From Nitrosomonadales bacterium (GTDB lineage: Bacteria > Pseudomonadota > Gammaproteobacteria > Burkholderiales > Gallionellaceae): a DNA stretch of 64,000 bases. Made by a program: the position numbers and the translations under genes. Position 1 is the first letter of the stretch. Each line of letters starts with the position of its first letter. The notes under the pieces were generated by a model. That model had not been told where the DNA came from. It ran no database searches and was given only the letters and a program-made list of their open reading frames with translations. Location: positions 1-64,000 of the forward strand of contig JANYJE010000068.1 of the NCBI GenBank assembly GCA_025408405.1, written 5' to 3'. Positions 26,924 through 36,022 of the stretch are shown here, in pieces.

Positions 26924-27646
26924 TTATAGTTTGAAGTGCTCGCCGAGATATACTTTCCTCACGCCTTCATTATAGATGATTTCGTCGGGTTTGCCTTCCG
27001 CCATCACCGTGCCGGCATTGATGATATAAGCGCGATCGCAGATACCCAGGGTCTCACGCACGTTGTGGTCGGTAATAAGCACGCCTATGTCGCGTTGCTT
27101 GAGAAAACCGATGATTTTCTGGATGTCCAGCACGGCAATGGGGTCAACACCGGCAAAGGGTTCGTCCAGCAAAATAAAGCGCGGGTTGCTGGCCAGTGCG
27201 CGTGCAATTTCCACGCGCCGCCGTTCGCCGCCAGACAGGCTGATGGCGGGATTGTTGCGGATGTGGGTAATGTGCAGGTCGTTCAGCAGGCTCTCCAGCC
27301 GTGCTTCCAGCTCTTCCTTTACATAGCCTTGCAGCTCCAGTACGGCCTGGATGTTTTCAGTGACGGTCAGGCGCCGGAAGATGGAGGCTTCCTGCGGCAG
27401 GTAGCTCAATCCCAGGCGGGCGCGGCGATGAATGGGCAGGTGGGTGACGTTCTTGTCGTCGATGAAGATGTCGCCGCCATCGGCGGCGACCAGTCCCACT
27501 ATCATGTAGAAGCTGGTGGTTTTGCCGGCCCCGTTGGGGCCCAGCAGCCCGACGACTTCGCCGCTCCTGACCGACAGGGAAACATCCTGTACCACGGTGC
27601 GTGAGCGATAGCGTTTTTTCAGCGAGGTGGTGCGAAGTTCACTCAT
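26924..27646 (-). CDS. lptB: LPS export ABC transporter ATP-binding protein
   Basis: LptB powers extraction of LPS from the inner membrane with LptFG. The 240-residue protein has Walker [10 protein letters not shown], signature [15 protein letters not shown] and Walker [14 protein letters not shown]. It overlaps lptA by four bases, which suggests translational coupling. lptFG are not in the window. Confidence 0.96.
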   Translation of the reverse strand: MSELRTTSLKKRYRSRTVVQDVSLSVRSGEVVGLLGPNGAGKTTSFYMIVGLVAADGGDIFIDDKNVTHLPIHRRARLGLSYLPQEASIFRRLTVTENIQAVLELQGYVKEELEARLESLLNDLHITHIRNNPAISLSGGERRRVEIARALASNPRFILLDEPFAGVDPIAVLDIQKIIGFLKQRDIGVLITDHNVRETLGICDRAYIINAGTVMAEGKPDEIIYNEGVRKVYLGEHFKL

Positions 27647-28242
27647 TGCTTGGGTTCGGTAATCGTAGTGGTAGGTTTGATGGGTAAGGGTGGCCCGGCA
27701 GGTGCGACAGCGGAAGCCTTGTTTTGCGGCTGAATGACCACGGTGACGCGGCCTGTACTCGGCGTGCCCGCATCCTGTTCTGCAGGGGTTCCGCTGACCT
27801 GGAAGATTTCTGTCCTGGTGTTGTAAATAATATGTTCGCCGCGAACATCATCCCCCGCGCGCTTGATCCTGGCCTGCCCAAAAAACTCGGCGATTTCGCT
27901 ATGGGTATTATATTCAATGCGCTCACCGTAAGCCTCGACATACTCTGCAACCGCCTCGCGCTTCTGGCGGAAGTGGGCGAGCTGGCCGGTTGCCGTGCAT
28001 TGTTGAAATCCATCCTTGTCCTGCACGACGACAATTTTGTCGGCCTGTATGGACAAGGTTCCCTGCAGCATCTGCACATTGCCCTCAAAGGAGTTTATGT
28101 GGCTCACATCGTCAACGCTGACGCTGTTTGCCTCCAGATGCATGGGTTTGTTGCGGTCGGCGCGTTCGGCAAGGGCAACTCCTGCGTGGCACAGCAGCAG
28201 CAGTCCCAGCAGCCAGGGCGAATTATTTCTTGACAGGTTCAT
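27643..28242 (-). CDS. lptA: LPS transport periplasmic protein LptA
   Basis: LptA forms the periplasmic bridge that carries LPS to the outer membrane. The 199-residue protein has a signal peptide ([15 protein letters not shown]), then the OstA-like jellyroll with [36 protein letters not shown] and [18 protein letters not shown]. The Pro/Ala-rich C-terminus is longer than in E. coli. Its start overlaps lptC by 20 bases. Confidence 0.92.
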   Translation of the reverse strand: MNLSRNNSPWLLGLLLLCHAGVALAERADRNKPMHLEANSVSVDDVSHINSFEGNVQMLQGTLSIQADKIVVVQDKDGFQQCTATGQLAHFRQKREAVAEYVEAYGERIEYNTHSEIAEFFGQARIKRAGDDVRGEHIIYNTRTEIFQVSGTPAEQDAGTPSTGRVTVVIQPQNKASAVAPAGPPLPIKPTTTITEPKQ

Positions 28243-28798
28243 AGGTGCTTCTTACGCGTGACAGCAGCTTGACGGTGCGCTCCTTGTTGTTGAGTTCCAT
28301 GCCGACGGCTTGAATGTTGGTGCGCGCATCGGCCATGGTGACAAAATGGTCGGTGTCGGCAATATCCCGGTCGGGGATGACATGCATATAATTGCTGCGG
28401 AAAGTCTGCTCACTCTGTGTGGCATAAGCGGGGCGCACGATTAATACATCATCGTACAGGAACACCTCGTCGCCTTTGCTGGAAATAGTCCCCCTGAGTG
28501 CCGAGGTGCGCATGGGCGGGTGTTCTGCAAGCAGGCTGACGAGTTGCGGAGCGTCCAGGTGTGTGCTGTCATCGTCCGGGTAGTGCCACATCTTCTGCGC
28601 GGACATGATGAAGCGGGGTCTGCCCTGGGTATCCAGCGAGGTGGCAGTGAAATTGTTGATGATGTAATCGGGGTCGTGACGCAGGTTGCTGTCGGATGCG
28701 GGTGCGATTGGCTGCACCTGTTTGTTCAGCCAGTAAGTCGCCGCGAGCAGCAGCAACAGGGGCAGCAAGGGGAGCCAGGAAAACAGGCGCTCTTTCAT
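28223..28798 (-). CDS. lptC: LPS export protein LptC
   Basis: LptC is a bitopic inner-membrane protein linking LptBFG to LptA. The 191-residue protein has one N-terminal membrane helix (WLPLLPLLLLLAATYWL) and the motif DPDYIINNFTATSLDTQGRPRFIMSAQKMWHYPDDDSTHLDAP. It overlaps kdsC by four bases upstream and lptA downstream, as usual. Confidence 0.93.
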   Translation of the reverse strand: MKERLFSWLPLLPLLLLLAATYWLNKQVQPIAPASDSNLRHDPDYIINNFTATSLDTQGRPRFIMSAQKMWHYPDDDSTHLDAPQLVSLLAEHPPMRTSALRGTISSKGDEVFLYDDVLIVRPAYATQSEQTFRSNYMHVIPDRDIADTDHFVTMADARTNIQAVGMELNNKERTVKLLSRVRSTYEPVKK

Positions 28799-29313
28799 GT
28801 CAGATAAGGCGCCAGTTGCTGGTCCAGGGTGCCCTGTGCCGACATGATCAGCTCACAGGCCTCGCGCACGGCGCCGTGGCCGCCTTCGCGCTGGCTGATG
28901 TAGTGGGCATGATCACGCACTATCTGCGGGGCATTGGGTACGCTGATGGCAAGCCCCACGCGGCGCATTACCGGCAAGTCCACGACATCGTCGCCCATGT
29001 ATGCGGCGGCTTCCGGCGCGAGCTTCAGGCTCTTTAGCAGCGCTTGCATCACTTCCAGTTTGTTTTCCACGCCCTGGAACAGCTGCGTAATCCCCAGATT
29101 TTTCGCGCGCAGTTCAACGCAACGCGAGGTGCGGCCGGTGATGATGGCCAGTTCCACCCCGGAGGCCTTGAGCATTTTCAAGCCGTGCCCGTCGAGCGAA
29201 TTAAAGCGCTTGAACTCCTCACCGGAGTCAGCCAGATACAGGCCGCCATCGGTCAGTATGCCGTCCACGTCGAAGGCGATCAGGCGTATGGATTTGATTT
29301 GTTCGGCTAGCAT
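28795..29313 (-). CDS. kdsC: 3-deoxy-D-manno-octulosonate 8-phosphate phosphatase
   Basis: KdsC dephosphorylates Kdo-8-P in LPS core synthesis. It is a small HAD-family enzyme with IRLIAFDVDGILTDGGLYL and the later VAYMGDDVVDLPVM-like motif (AAYMGDDVVDLPVMRRVG). The start at 29313 (MLAEQIKSIR) is preferred over 29331 because AAGGA lies eight bases ahead. It lies between kdsD and lptC. Confidence 0.94.
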   Translation of the reverse strand: MLAEQIKSIRLIAFDVDGILTDGGLYLADSGEEFKRFNSLDGHGLKMLKASGVELAIITGRTSRCVELRAKNLGITQLFQGVENKLEVMQALLKSLKLAPEAAAYMGDDVVDLPVMRRVGLAISVPNAPQIVRDHAHYISQREGGHGAVREACELIMSAQGTLDQQLAPYLT

Positions 29314-29347
29314 GCAATCATCCTTGGGCATCCGGTGTTCTGCATAA

Positions 29348-30334
29348 TTAAATCACTTTCGCGCGCAGCAGATCGTGCATGTTCAATGCACCCACCAGCT
29401 TGTTGCCGGCATCGGTCACCAGCATCTGGTTGATGTTGCGCTCTTCCATGATGCGCACGGCCTCGACCGCCAGCGCATCCGCCGTGGTGCTGTGCGGCTT
29501 GCGCGACATGACAGTGTTGACCATCGTGGTGGCAAAATCCAGCTTCTTCTCCAGTGTGCGGCGCAAATCGCCATCAGTATAAATGCCCAGCACGTGGTTC
29601 GCCTCATCCACGATGGCCGTCATGCCCAGCCCCTTGCGCGACATTTCCAGGATGGCGTCCGCCAGCGTGGCGTTGTGCGGCACCGCAGGAATTTTCTGGT
29701 CGGTGTGCATGATGTCGCGCACATGGGTGAGCAGGCGTCGTCCCAGGCTGCCGCCGGGGTGAGAACGGGCAAAATCTTCCTCGCCGAAACCCTTGGCATC
29801 GAGCAGCGCCACGGCGAGAGCATCGCCCAGGGCCAGGGCTGCGGTGGTGCTGGCAGTGGGGGCCAGCCCCATCGGGCAGGCTTCCTTGTCGACTGCGCCA
29901 TTGAGATGGGCATCGGCCGCCAGCGCCAGGCTGGAACCCGGATTGCCGGTCAGGCTGATGAGTTTTGCCCCCTGGCGCTTGATCACCGGCACGATGGTCA
30001 TCAGCTCGTCGCTCTCTCCCGAATACGACAGCGCGATAAACACATCCTCTGAGGTGATCATGCCGAGGTCGCCATGGCTGGCTTCGCCGGGGTGCACGAA
30101 ATAAGCGGGAGTGCCGGTACTGGACATGGTGGCGGCGATCTTGCGTGCGATGTGGCCGGACTTGCCCATGCCGCTGACGATCACCCGTCCTTCGCAGGAC
30201 AGGATGATGTTGAGCGCGTGCAGAAAATTATCGTCGATGCGCTGTGTGAGCGCCTGCACGGCGGCGGCTTCGATGATAATGACTTCGCGTGCCAGAGCCA
30301 GTGCGTGAGGGGCGGCAGAGAGGGATGTTTTCAT
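29348..30334 (-). CDS. kdsD: D-arabinose 5-phosphate isomerase
   Basis: KdsD interconverts ribulose-5-P and arabinose-5-P, the first step to Kdo. The protein has a SIS domain (VIVSGMGKSGHIARKIAATMSSTGTPAYFVHPGEASHGDLGM) and two C-terminal CBS domains. The ORF track starts at 30388; the ATG at 30334 (MKTSLSAAPHALALAREVI) is the likelier start. It is the first gene of the leftward LPS/rpoN/PTS cluster and is divergent from the antiporter gene. Confidence 0.95.
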   Translation of the reverse strand: MKTSLSAAPHALALAREVIIIEAAAVQALTQRIDDNFLHALNIILSCEGRVIVSGMGKSGHIARKIAATMSSTGTPAYFVHPGEASHGDLGMITSEDVFIALSYSGESDELMTIVPVIKRQGAKLISLTGNPGSSLALAADAHLNGAVDKEACPMGLAPTASTTAALALGDALAVALLDAKGFGEEDFARSHPGGSLGRRLLTHVRDIMHTDQKIPAVPHNATLADAILEMSRKGLGMTAIVDEANHVLGIYTDGDLRRTLEKKLDFATTMVNTVMSRKPHSTTADALAVEAVRIMEERNINQMLVTDAGNKLVGALNMHDLLRAKVI

Positions 30335-30469
30335 GGCGCAGATTATATCAGTGCGCCCCGCTTCCAGTGAAATTTGCCGAGAACTCAACTAGATAAATTT
30401 TGAAAGCGCGGCTGAGTTGAGGCATTATCGGGGCAATTCAAACTTGGTTCCCCATAACCCTATTGTAGT

Positions 30470-32440
30470 ATGGACAATACCCTGCAACTTGTTTTAGTCC
30501 TGCTCGCTGTCGCCGTGCTGGTGGTGGTGCTGTGCCGCATGTGGAACCTGCCGGCCATGCTGGGTTATCTTGCAGTCGGGATTGTGATCGGGCCGCATGC
30601 CCTGGGCTGGATTCCTGATAACCCGCAGGCGCGCCACCTGGGCGAGTTCGGCGTGGTGTTCCTGATGTTCAGCATCGGCCTTGAATTCAGCCTCGGAAAA
30701 TTGCGCAGCATGCAGCGCACGGTATTCGGCCTGGGCGGGGCGCAGGTGATCCTGACCCTGCTCGGCGTGGCGGGCGCGGTTATGGTGCTGGGGCTGGATT
30801 GGCGCGCGGGTGTGGCACTGGGCGGCATCTTCGCCATGTCTTCCACCGCCATCGTCAGCAAGATGCTGGTCGAGCGTGCGGAGCTTAGTGCGCCGCACGG
30901 TCAGCAGATCATGGGCGTGCTGCTGTTTCAGGATCTGGCGGTCGTGCCGCTGCTGATCATCATTCCTGCACTGGCCAGCTCGCCCGGTGCTTTGACCATG
31001 ACCCTGGTGCTGGCGCTGATCAAGGCTGCCATCGTGCTGCTGGCACTGCTGGTATTCGGCCAGCGCCTGATGCGTCCCTGGTTCCACCTGGTGGCGCAGC
31101 AGAAATCTTCCGAGCTGTTCATGCTCAACGTGCTGCTGATCACGCTCGGCCTGGCCTATCTCACCGAGCTGGCTGGCCTGTCGCTGGCATTGGGGGCGTT
31201 CGTGGCGGGCATGCTGATTGCCGAAACCGAATACCGCTATCAGGTGGAAGACGATATCAAGCCGTTTCGCGATGTGCTGATGGGGTTGTTCTTCGTCACC
31301 ATCGGCATGCTGCTGAACCTCGGCGAGATGTTTGCAGAATTTGGCTGGGTGCTGCTGGTGCTGCTGGCCCTGTTGCTGTTCAAGGCCGGCGTGGTTGCGT
31401 TGCTGGTGCGCCGCTTTGAGGGGGATTGGGGGGTGGCGATTCGCAGCGGACTGGGTCTGGCGCAGGCGGGCGAATTCGGCTTCGTGCTGCTGACCGAGGC
31501 GTTTGACGCGCAGCTGCTGCCGCATGCGGCAGCACAGATCGTGCTGGCCGCCATGCTGCTGTCCATGCTGGTGGCGCCCTTCCTCATTCAGCATGCCGAG
31601 ATTATCGTGCGGCGCTTGTCGCCGGATGAATGGATGGGCAGGGCCATGCAGATGCATCAGATTGCCGTGCAAAGCATGGGCGCGGAGGGGCACATCATAC
31701 TGTGCGGCTATGGCCGCAGCGGACAGGCGCTGGGAAAGTTCCTGAGCCAGGAAGGCGTCTCATTTGTTGCGCTGGAGCTCGATTCGCGCAATGTGCGCCA
31801 GGCGGTGGCGGCGGGTGAAACGGTAGTGTATGGCGACGCCAGCAAGCGCGAAGTGCTGCTGGCCGCAGGCCTGCTGCGCGCCAAGACACTGGTGATTACC
31901 TACGCCGACCTGCACTCGGCATTGAAAATTCTGCATCACGTCAAAGCGGTACGCCCCGGCTTGTCGGTAGTCGTGCGCACTACAGATGACTCCAACGTGG
32001 AAGCGCTCAGGCAGGCCGGAGCTGCAGAAGTCGTGGCCGAAGTGCTGGAGGGCAGTGTCATGCTCGCCTCGCAGGCGCTGCTGCTGGCCGGTGTGCCGCT
32101 CAACCGCGTCATCCGCCGCATCCAGGAAAATCGTGCGCGCCGTTACAGCGTGTTCAGCGGATATTTCCGCACCACCACTGACAGCGTAGGCGACGCGACC
32201 GATTCATTCCAGCCGCGCATACTCAGCGTGTTGCTTGCAGAACGCGATGGAGCCGTTGGCAGGAGCCTGGACCAGCTTGACCTGGCCGGGCTGCATGTGG
32301 AAGTGAATGCCGTGCGCCGCCACAACGTGCGCGGCAGCCAGCCGGCAGGCGACATGGTGCTGCAGGCGGGGGATGTGCTGATGCTGCAGGGCCAGCCCAT
32401 GGCGCTGGCGGAGGCGGAGAAGCGGCTGCGCGAGGGTTAA
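30470..32440 (+). CDS. CPA2-family cation:proton antiporter (KefB/YbaL type)
   Basis: This 656-residue protein has about twelve membrane segments of the Na+/H+ exchanger fold (for example AVGIVIGPHALGWI, FSIGLEFSLGKL). A cytoplasmic TrkA-N domain follows with the nucleotide-binding motif IILCGYGRSGQALGKFL, and then a TrkA-C domain at the end. The layout matches K+ efflux or K+/H+ antiporters. KefB/C versus YbaL cannot be told apart safely. The neighbour ptsN could in principle regulate K+ handling, but that is speculation. Confidence 0.88.
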   Translation: MDNTLQLVLVLLAVAVLVVVLCRMWNLPAMLGYLAVGIVIGPHALGWIPDNPQARHLGEFGVVFLMFSIGLEFSLGKLRSMQRTVFGLGGAQVILTLLGVAGAVMVLGLDWRAGVALGGIFAMSSTAIVSKMLVERAELSAPHGQQIMGVLLFQDLAVVPLLIIIPALASSPGALTMTLVLALIKAAIVLLALLVFGQRLMRPWFHLVAQQKSSELFMLNVLLITLGLAYLTELAGLSLALGAFVAGMLIAETEYRYQVEDDIKPFRDVLMGLFFVTIGMLLNLGEMFAEFGWVLLVLLALLLFKAGVVALLVRRFEGDWGVAIRSGLGLAQAGEFGFVLLTEAFDAQLLPHAAAQIVLAAMLLSMLVAPFLIQHAEIIVRRLSPDEWMGRAMQMHQIAVQSMGAEGHIILCGYGRSGQALGKFLSQEGVSFVALELDSRNVRQAVAAGETVVYGDASKREVLLAAGLLRAKTLVITYADLHSALKILHHVKAVRPGLSVVVRTTDDSNVEALRQAGAAEVVAEVLEGSVMLASQALLLAGVPLNRVIRRIQENRARRYSVFSGYFRTTTDSVGDATDSFQPRILSVLLAERDGAVGRSLDQLDLAGLHVEVNAVRRHNVRGSQPAGDMVLQAGDVLMLQGQPMALAEAEKRLREG

Positions 32441-32478
32441 TTCAGGCTGGCTGCTGTTGATGTTGCTGCAAATGTCAT

Positions 32479-32715
32479 TTAAGCAGGAAAAGAACGGTCA
32501 TACAGGGTTTCTGGAGCAATATCGATATTCCCAGGCCAAACGACAGTACCATAATCGACCGCAGCCTGTGCAAACAAAGGAGAGTTCTTTAATTGCACAA
32601 AGGGTTTCCGGTCAATATATGGTGTCATATCGAAGATGCGTTTCTCACCATTCTCGAACTCAAGGTAAAGCTTGTGGCCAGCTTTGGCCTCGACCTTTAC
32701 TACATCTAAAAGCAT
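32479..32715 (-). CDS. DUF2442 family protein
   Basis: This small protein starts MLLDVVKVEAKAGHKLYLEFENGEKRIFDMTPYI and continues with KNSPLFAQAAVDYGTVVWPGNIDIAPETLY, the DUF2442 pattern. The ORF track extends 34 codons upstream into the gap and over the end of the neighbour; the ATG at 32715 is the family start. It follows the DUF4160 gene by 16 bp. Such pairs have been listed among putative toxin-antitoxin modules, but activity is not shown. Confidence 0.82.
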   Translation of the reverse strand: MLLDVVKVEAKAGHKLYLEFENGEKRIFDMTPYIDRKPFVQLKNSPLFAQAAVDYGTVVWPGNIDIAPETLYDRSFPA

Positions 32716-32731
32716 GTTCACAATAACTCCC

Positions 32732-33001
32732 CTAGCGCAAAGGTTCAATACGGAATGGTTGTTCGCCCGCAACTGCAAGCTCCCAGTCAGCAAACAGCTC
32801 ATCCTTGTGAATTTCAATCCACGCCTGAACCATTTTTAGTTGCTTTGGCGGGAAGTTTCCTGCCAGCACGCGACCATCTTCAATAGCAATAGACGCTTTG
32901 TCTTCTGCGTACCGAACATGGATGTGTGGCAAATTATGGCGCTCATCATCAGCAAACATAATGGCAACCAATATCCCGTAAAACATACTGATTGTTGGCA
33001 T
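32732..33001 (-). CDS. DUF4160 family protein
   Basis: This 89-residue protein starts MPTISMFYGILVAIMFADDERHNLPHIHVRYAEDKASIAIEDGRVLAG. The PHIH(V/A) motif and the MPTIS start are characteristic of DUF4160. It is the first gene of a pair with DUF2442. The function is unknown, and the pair may be a toxin-antitoxin-like module. GGAGG lies just before the ATG on the minus strand. Confidence 0.85.
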   Translation of the reverse strand: MPTISMFYGILVAIMFADDERHNLPHIHVRYAEDKASIAIEDGRVLAGNFPPKQLKMVQAWIEIHKDELFADWELAVAGEQPFRIEPLR

Positions 33002-33157
33002 TGCTCCTCCTGTCTGATTATCTTACACCGATTGCATAGGTTGTAGATTGACTACATCAATGCGCAGCACATTACGTGAATGGAAGATGCCAAAGCGTGC
33101 TTCGCGTCATGCAGCGAGGCGCATGGGCGTGATACGTGGTCGCTTGAGCTTTGGCAA

Positions 33158-33182
33158 TAAAAAAGCCCGCCGAAGCGGGCTT
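33158..33182 (-). terminator. Rho-independent terminator of the pseudopilin gene
   Basis: Read on the minus strand: AAGCCCGC-TTCG-GCGGGCTTTTTT, a perfect stem with a T-run. It lies about 20 bp after the pilin stop. Confidence 0.9.
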
Positions 33183-33204
33183 GAATGTCACGCCGGGTGA
33201 TTCT

Positions 33205-33918
33205 TCAGACGCCCATGCAGACCGTGTAGACGGCGGCATCGTCCCATGTTGCGCTGGAATTTGAAACGGCTACCGAGCCAACAGCAGTACCGGAAATGGC
33301 CATCATCGAGCCGCCAGCGGTGTTGCCGTCATCCAACTGGATATCCAGCTGCTTGGCAAACTTGCCGAGTATATTGGGCGAGCAGATGATGTAAGTGCCG
33401 CGGATCGGCAATGTCTTGGCCGCGTCGGCATAGATGGGGGCGGCACCAGCAGTAGCCGTACCGCTCTGGATGCCAATTTCACCGCCTGCCGCATTGACCG
33501 GCCTGTATCCGTCGCCAGGGGCAGGCGCAGCGGGAACGATCGTGGGGCCGGAAGTCAGGCCGGCCAGGCGCACATGCTGCCAGAACAGGTAAGCCTCCGA
33601 GTTGACATTGTAGTCGTCCCAGAACCCGTCAATCAGGCCATTTCCAACGATGCACTTGGGGCCTGCTGCGCAGGTTGTGCCGCCGGTCAAGTGAGTGTTT
33701 GCCGTTGCGAGGGTGGCGTCATCCCCGGGCAAACTCTTGAACTTGTCCTGGTAGCCATAGATATACACCGGGATGTTGCGAAAATCGGTGGCCAGGTTTT
33801 TCACCTTGGCGCTGTTGATCAACTCCTGACCCTTGAGCACGCCGCCGAGCAGCAGGCCGATAATCACCAGTACGATGGCGATTTCGATTAAAGTAAAGCC
33901 GGATTGATTACGTTTCAT
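33205..33918 (-). CDS. type IV pilin-like protein (prepilin N-terminal methylation site)
   Basis: The protein starts MKRNQSGFTLIEIAIVLVIIGLLLGGVLKGQELINSAKVKNLATDF, with the prepilin peptidase site G|FTLIE and the conserved Glu5. The hydrophobic helix is followed by a beta-rich domain with two Cys pairs (CAAGPKC, C...CMG). The ORF track starts at 33960, but the ATG at 33918 puts the short basic leader where prepilin peptidase needs it. No pil or gsp genes are nearby, so it is a stand-alone pilin or pseudopilin. Confidence 0.85.
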   Translation of the reverse strand: MKRNQSGFTLIEIAIVLVIIGLLLGGVLKGQELINSAKVKNLATDFRNIPVYIYGYQDKFKSLPGDDATLATANTHLTGGTTCAAGPKCIVGNGLIDGFWDDYNVNSEAYLFWQHVRLAGLTSGPTIVPAAPAPGDGYRPVNAAGGEIGIQSGTATAGAAPIYADAAKTLPIRGTYIICSPNILGKFAKQLDIQLDDGNTAGGSMMAISGTAVGSVAVSNSSATWDDAAVYTVCMGV

Positions 33919-34088
33919 GTTGTTCTCCAAAATTGTTTTTTGCATTATGTGTGCTTGCAAGCAAGAATAAGCAACAGCCGTGCCAGGTATGTTGTGTGCT
34001 TGATTTTAGGGGTTAGGCAGGCTGTGCCAGGTTTAAATGGCAGTCTGCAAACGGGCTGAGTGACGGAATTCTGACAGAGGGTGGCGAG

Positions 34089-35771
34089 ATGACGACAGGT
34101 ATATTGCACTATATGCGGCGCTCCAACCGCTGGTGGTCGATTGCCATGCTGGCGACTCTGCACTTCGCTTTGTTGGCGGGGGCGCAGACCCTGTGGGCGA
34201 AGTCGCTGCTGCTGACTCATCTGGGTTTGTTCTTGCTGTGGCAGCCGCTGTGGCGGGGTGAAAGCAAGTTAAGCCGGTGGAATGTCGTATTTATTCTGGG
34301 CTCCAGTGTGGTGGCCTTGTTCTGGCTCAACTGGTGGGTGCTGGCATTCTGGGTGAGCGGTTTGTTCGCCCTGGTGGGGGGGCGGGTGTTTGTGTTCCAG
34401 TCAAAATGGCAGCGCCTGCATTACCAGCTGGTAATGGTTTATCTGCTGGCGGTGCTGTTGTTCTGGATTACTCCCCACCTGTTTGATTTGCCCTCTGTGG
34501 ACGAGGCGACCAGGAGCTTGATGGAGCTGGCCCTGCCGTTGTTGCTGCTGAGCATGATGTTGGTGCCGCATGAACAAGAGCACGTTACCCGGGCTCAGAC
34601 GGTGGATTTTATTTACAGCATCATGCTGTTCATGCTGTTGACCCTGCTGGTGCTGGGGAGCCTGGCTTTTATGAGCCAGGCGCACACGGATTATTTTGGC
34701 GCCTTGTTGCGCACCCTGTTTATCATGGCGCTGCTGCTGTTCTTGCTGGGGTGGTTGTGGAATCCGCGCCTGGGCTTTTCCGGGCTGCAGCCGATATTTT
34801 CGCGCTATTTTCTGAACATCGGTACCCCGTTTGAGGGGTGGCTCAGGCATCTGGCAGAAGTGGCGCAACAAGAGCCGGGCCCGGCAAATTTTATGGTACG
34901 CGCCATGGATCACCTGTCCGAATTGCCATGGTTGTCCGGCTTGTCCTGGGAGTGCGAGGAAGGGCACGGCAATCTGGGAATGGCTTCTCCGCATCGTATT
35001 GAAGTGGCGGATCAAGACCTGCGCCTGACACTGTTCAGTCGCCAGGCTATCGCCCCTTCAGTGCTGGTGCACATTCATCTGCTGATTCAGTTGCTGGGGC
35101 ACTTTTATCAGGCCAAGCGGCGCGAGCAAAGCCTGCGCGAAATGGCGCGCCTGCAAGCCGTGTATGAGACCGGTGCCAGGCTGACGCACGATCTGAAAAA
35201 TATGTTGCAATCCTTGCTGGCGCTGACCTCCATCGCCGAGCACCAATCCGACCAGGCGCAGGCGGTGTTGCAGAACCAGTTGCCCGTGCTGGCGCAGCGC
35301 ATAGAGCTGACGCTGGCCAAGCTCAAAGCGCCACAACTGGTAACGGAGACAGCCACCTTGCCGCTGGCAAGGTGGTGGGAAAGCCTGCGCCAGCGCCAGC
35401 AGCACCGCAAGATCAAGTGGCTGGGCGAAGGCGCAACGGGCAAACAGCTTATTCCGGCAACCCTGTTTGACAGCATTGCCGACAACCTTATCGATAACGC
35501 CTGCAACAAGCTGCTGCGAGAGCCTGGCATCAACATCAGCGTAAGTTTGAGTGCGCACCCCCTGATTCTGACTGTGTGCGACAGCGGCAGCCCCATTCCC
35601 GATGCCGTCGCGCATCAGCTGCTGCACACCGTAGTGCCATCCGAGGATGGTATGGGGGTGGGGCTGTTTCAGGCGGCACGCTGGGCGGAGCAAGCGGGTT
35701 ACCGCATCAGCTTGCGCGCAAATGTGGCGGGACGAGTGTGCTTTGAATTGCAGCAGGCGGGCACTGTTTGA
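34089..35771 (+). CDS. orphan membrane sensor histidine kinase
   Basis: The 560-residue protein has about seven membrane segments in the first 230 residues. A GAF-like stretch follows, then an H-box (ETGARLTHDLKNMLQSLLAL) and a HATPase domain with N-box DNLIDNACNK, G1 VCDSGSPIP and G2 GMGVGLFQA. The H-box HDLKN and layout recall the PEP-CTERM kinase PrsK, but that link is inference. No response regulator or second kinase gene is adjacent. A GAGGGTGG site precedes the ATG. Confidence 0.8.
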   Translation: MTTGILHYMRRSNRWWSIAMLATLHFALLAGAQTLWAKSLLLTHLGLFLLWQPLWRGESKLSRWNVVFILGSSVVALFWLNWWVLAFWVSGLFALVGGRVFVFQSKWQRLHYQLVMVYLLAVLLFWITPHLFDLPSVDEATRSLMELALPLLLLSMMLVPHEQEHVTRAQTVDFIYSIMLFMLLTLLVLGSLAFMSQAHTDYFGALLRTLFIMALLLFLLGWLWNPRLGFSGLQPIFSRYFLNIGTPFEGWLRHLAEVAQQEPGPANFMVRAMDHLSELPWLSGLSWECEEGHGNLGMASPHRIEVADQDLRLTLFSRQAIAPSVLVHIHLLIQLLGHFYQAKRREQSLREMARLQAVYETGARLTHDLKNMLQSLLALTSIAEHQSDQAQAVLQNQLPVLAQRIELTLAKLKAPQLVTETATLPLARWWESLRQRQQHRKIKWLGEGATGKQLIPATLFDSIADNLIDNACNKLLREPGINISVSLSAHPLILTVCDSGSPIPDAVAHQLLHTVVPSEDGMGVGLFQAARWAEQAGYRISLRANVAGRVCFELQQAGTV

Positions 35772-35911
35772 GGTGTTGCTAATTCGATCCGGTATTGCTC
35801 AAAGAGCGCTTGGGTTGGTGCCGCTCGGCAAATTTGGAGCGGCAAAATCCTGCCAACTTTGTGTCTATATAGGGGCAAATGCAAAAATACAACAATAAAG
35901 CCACAAAGTTT

Positions 35912-35940
35912 TTGACAACAGTATTACCTTTCTGTATGTT
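35912..35940 (+). promoter_or_regulatory. sigma-70 promoter of the Cyc2-like gene
   Basis: A perfect TTGACA (35912-35917) is followed after exactly 17 bp by TATGTT (35935-35940). The expected start of transcription is near 35947, giving a leader of about 75 nt. An AGGGAGAGG ribosome site lies just before the ATG, consistent with high expression. Confidence 0.7.
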
Positions 35941-36022
35941 TGCCGGCTAGTAGTCGATCTATGAAACGCGACTATGAGATTATCGGGGTAACCTTACAAT
36001 TTTTTGATTTAGGGAGAGGTAA

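Noticed and set aside
30494-31693. 399-codon His/Gln-rich ORF opposite the antiporter gene
   Set aside because: Antisense shadow of the membrane protein; the repeated HQQ composition reflects Leu/Val codons on the other strand.
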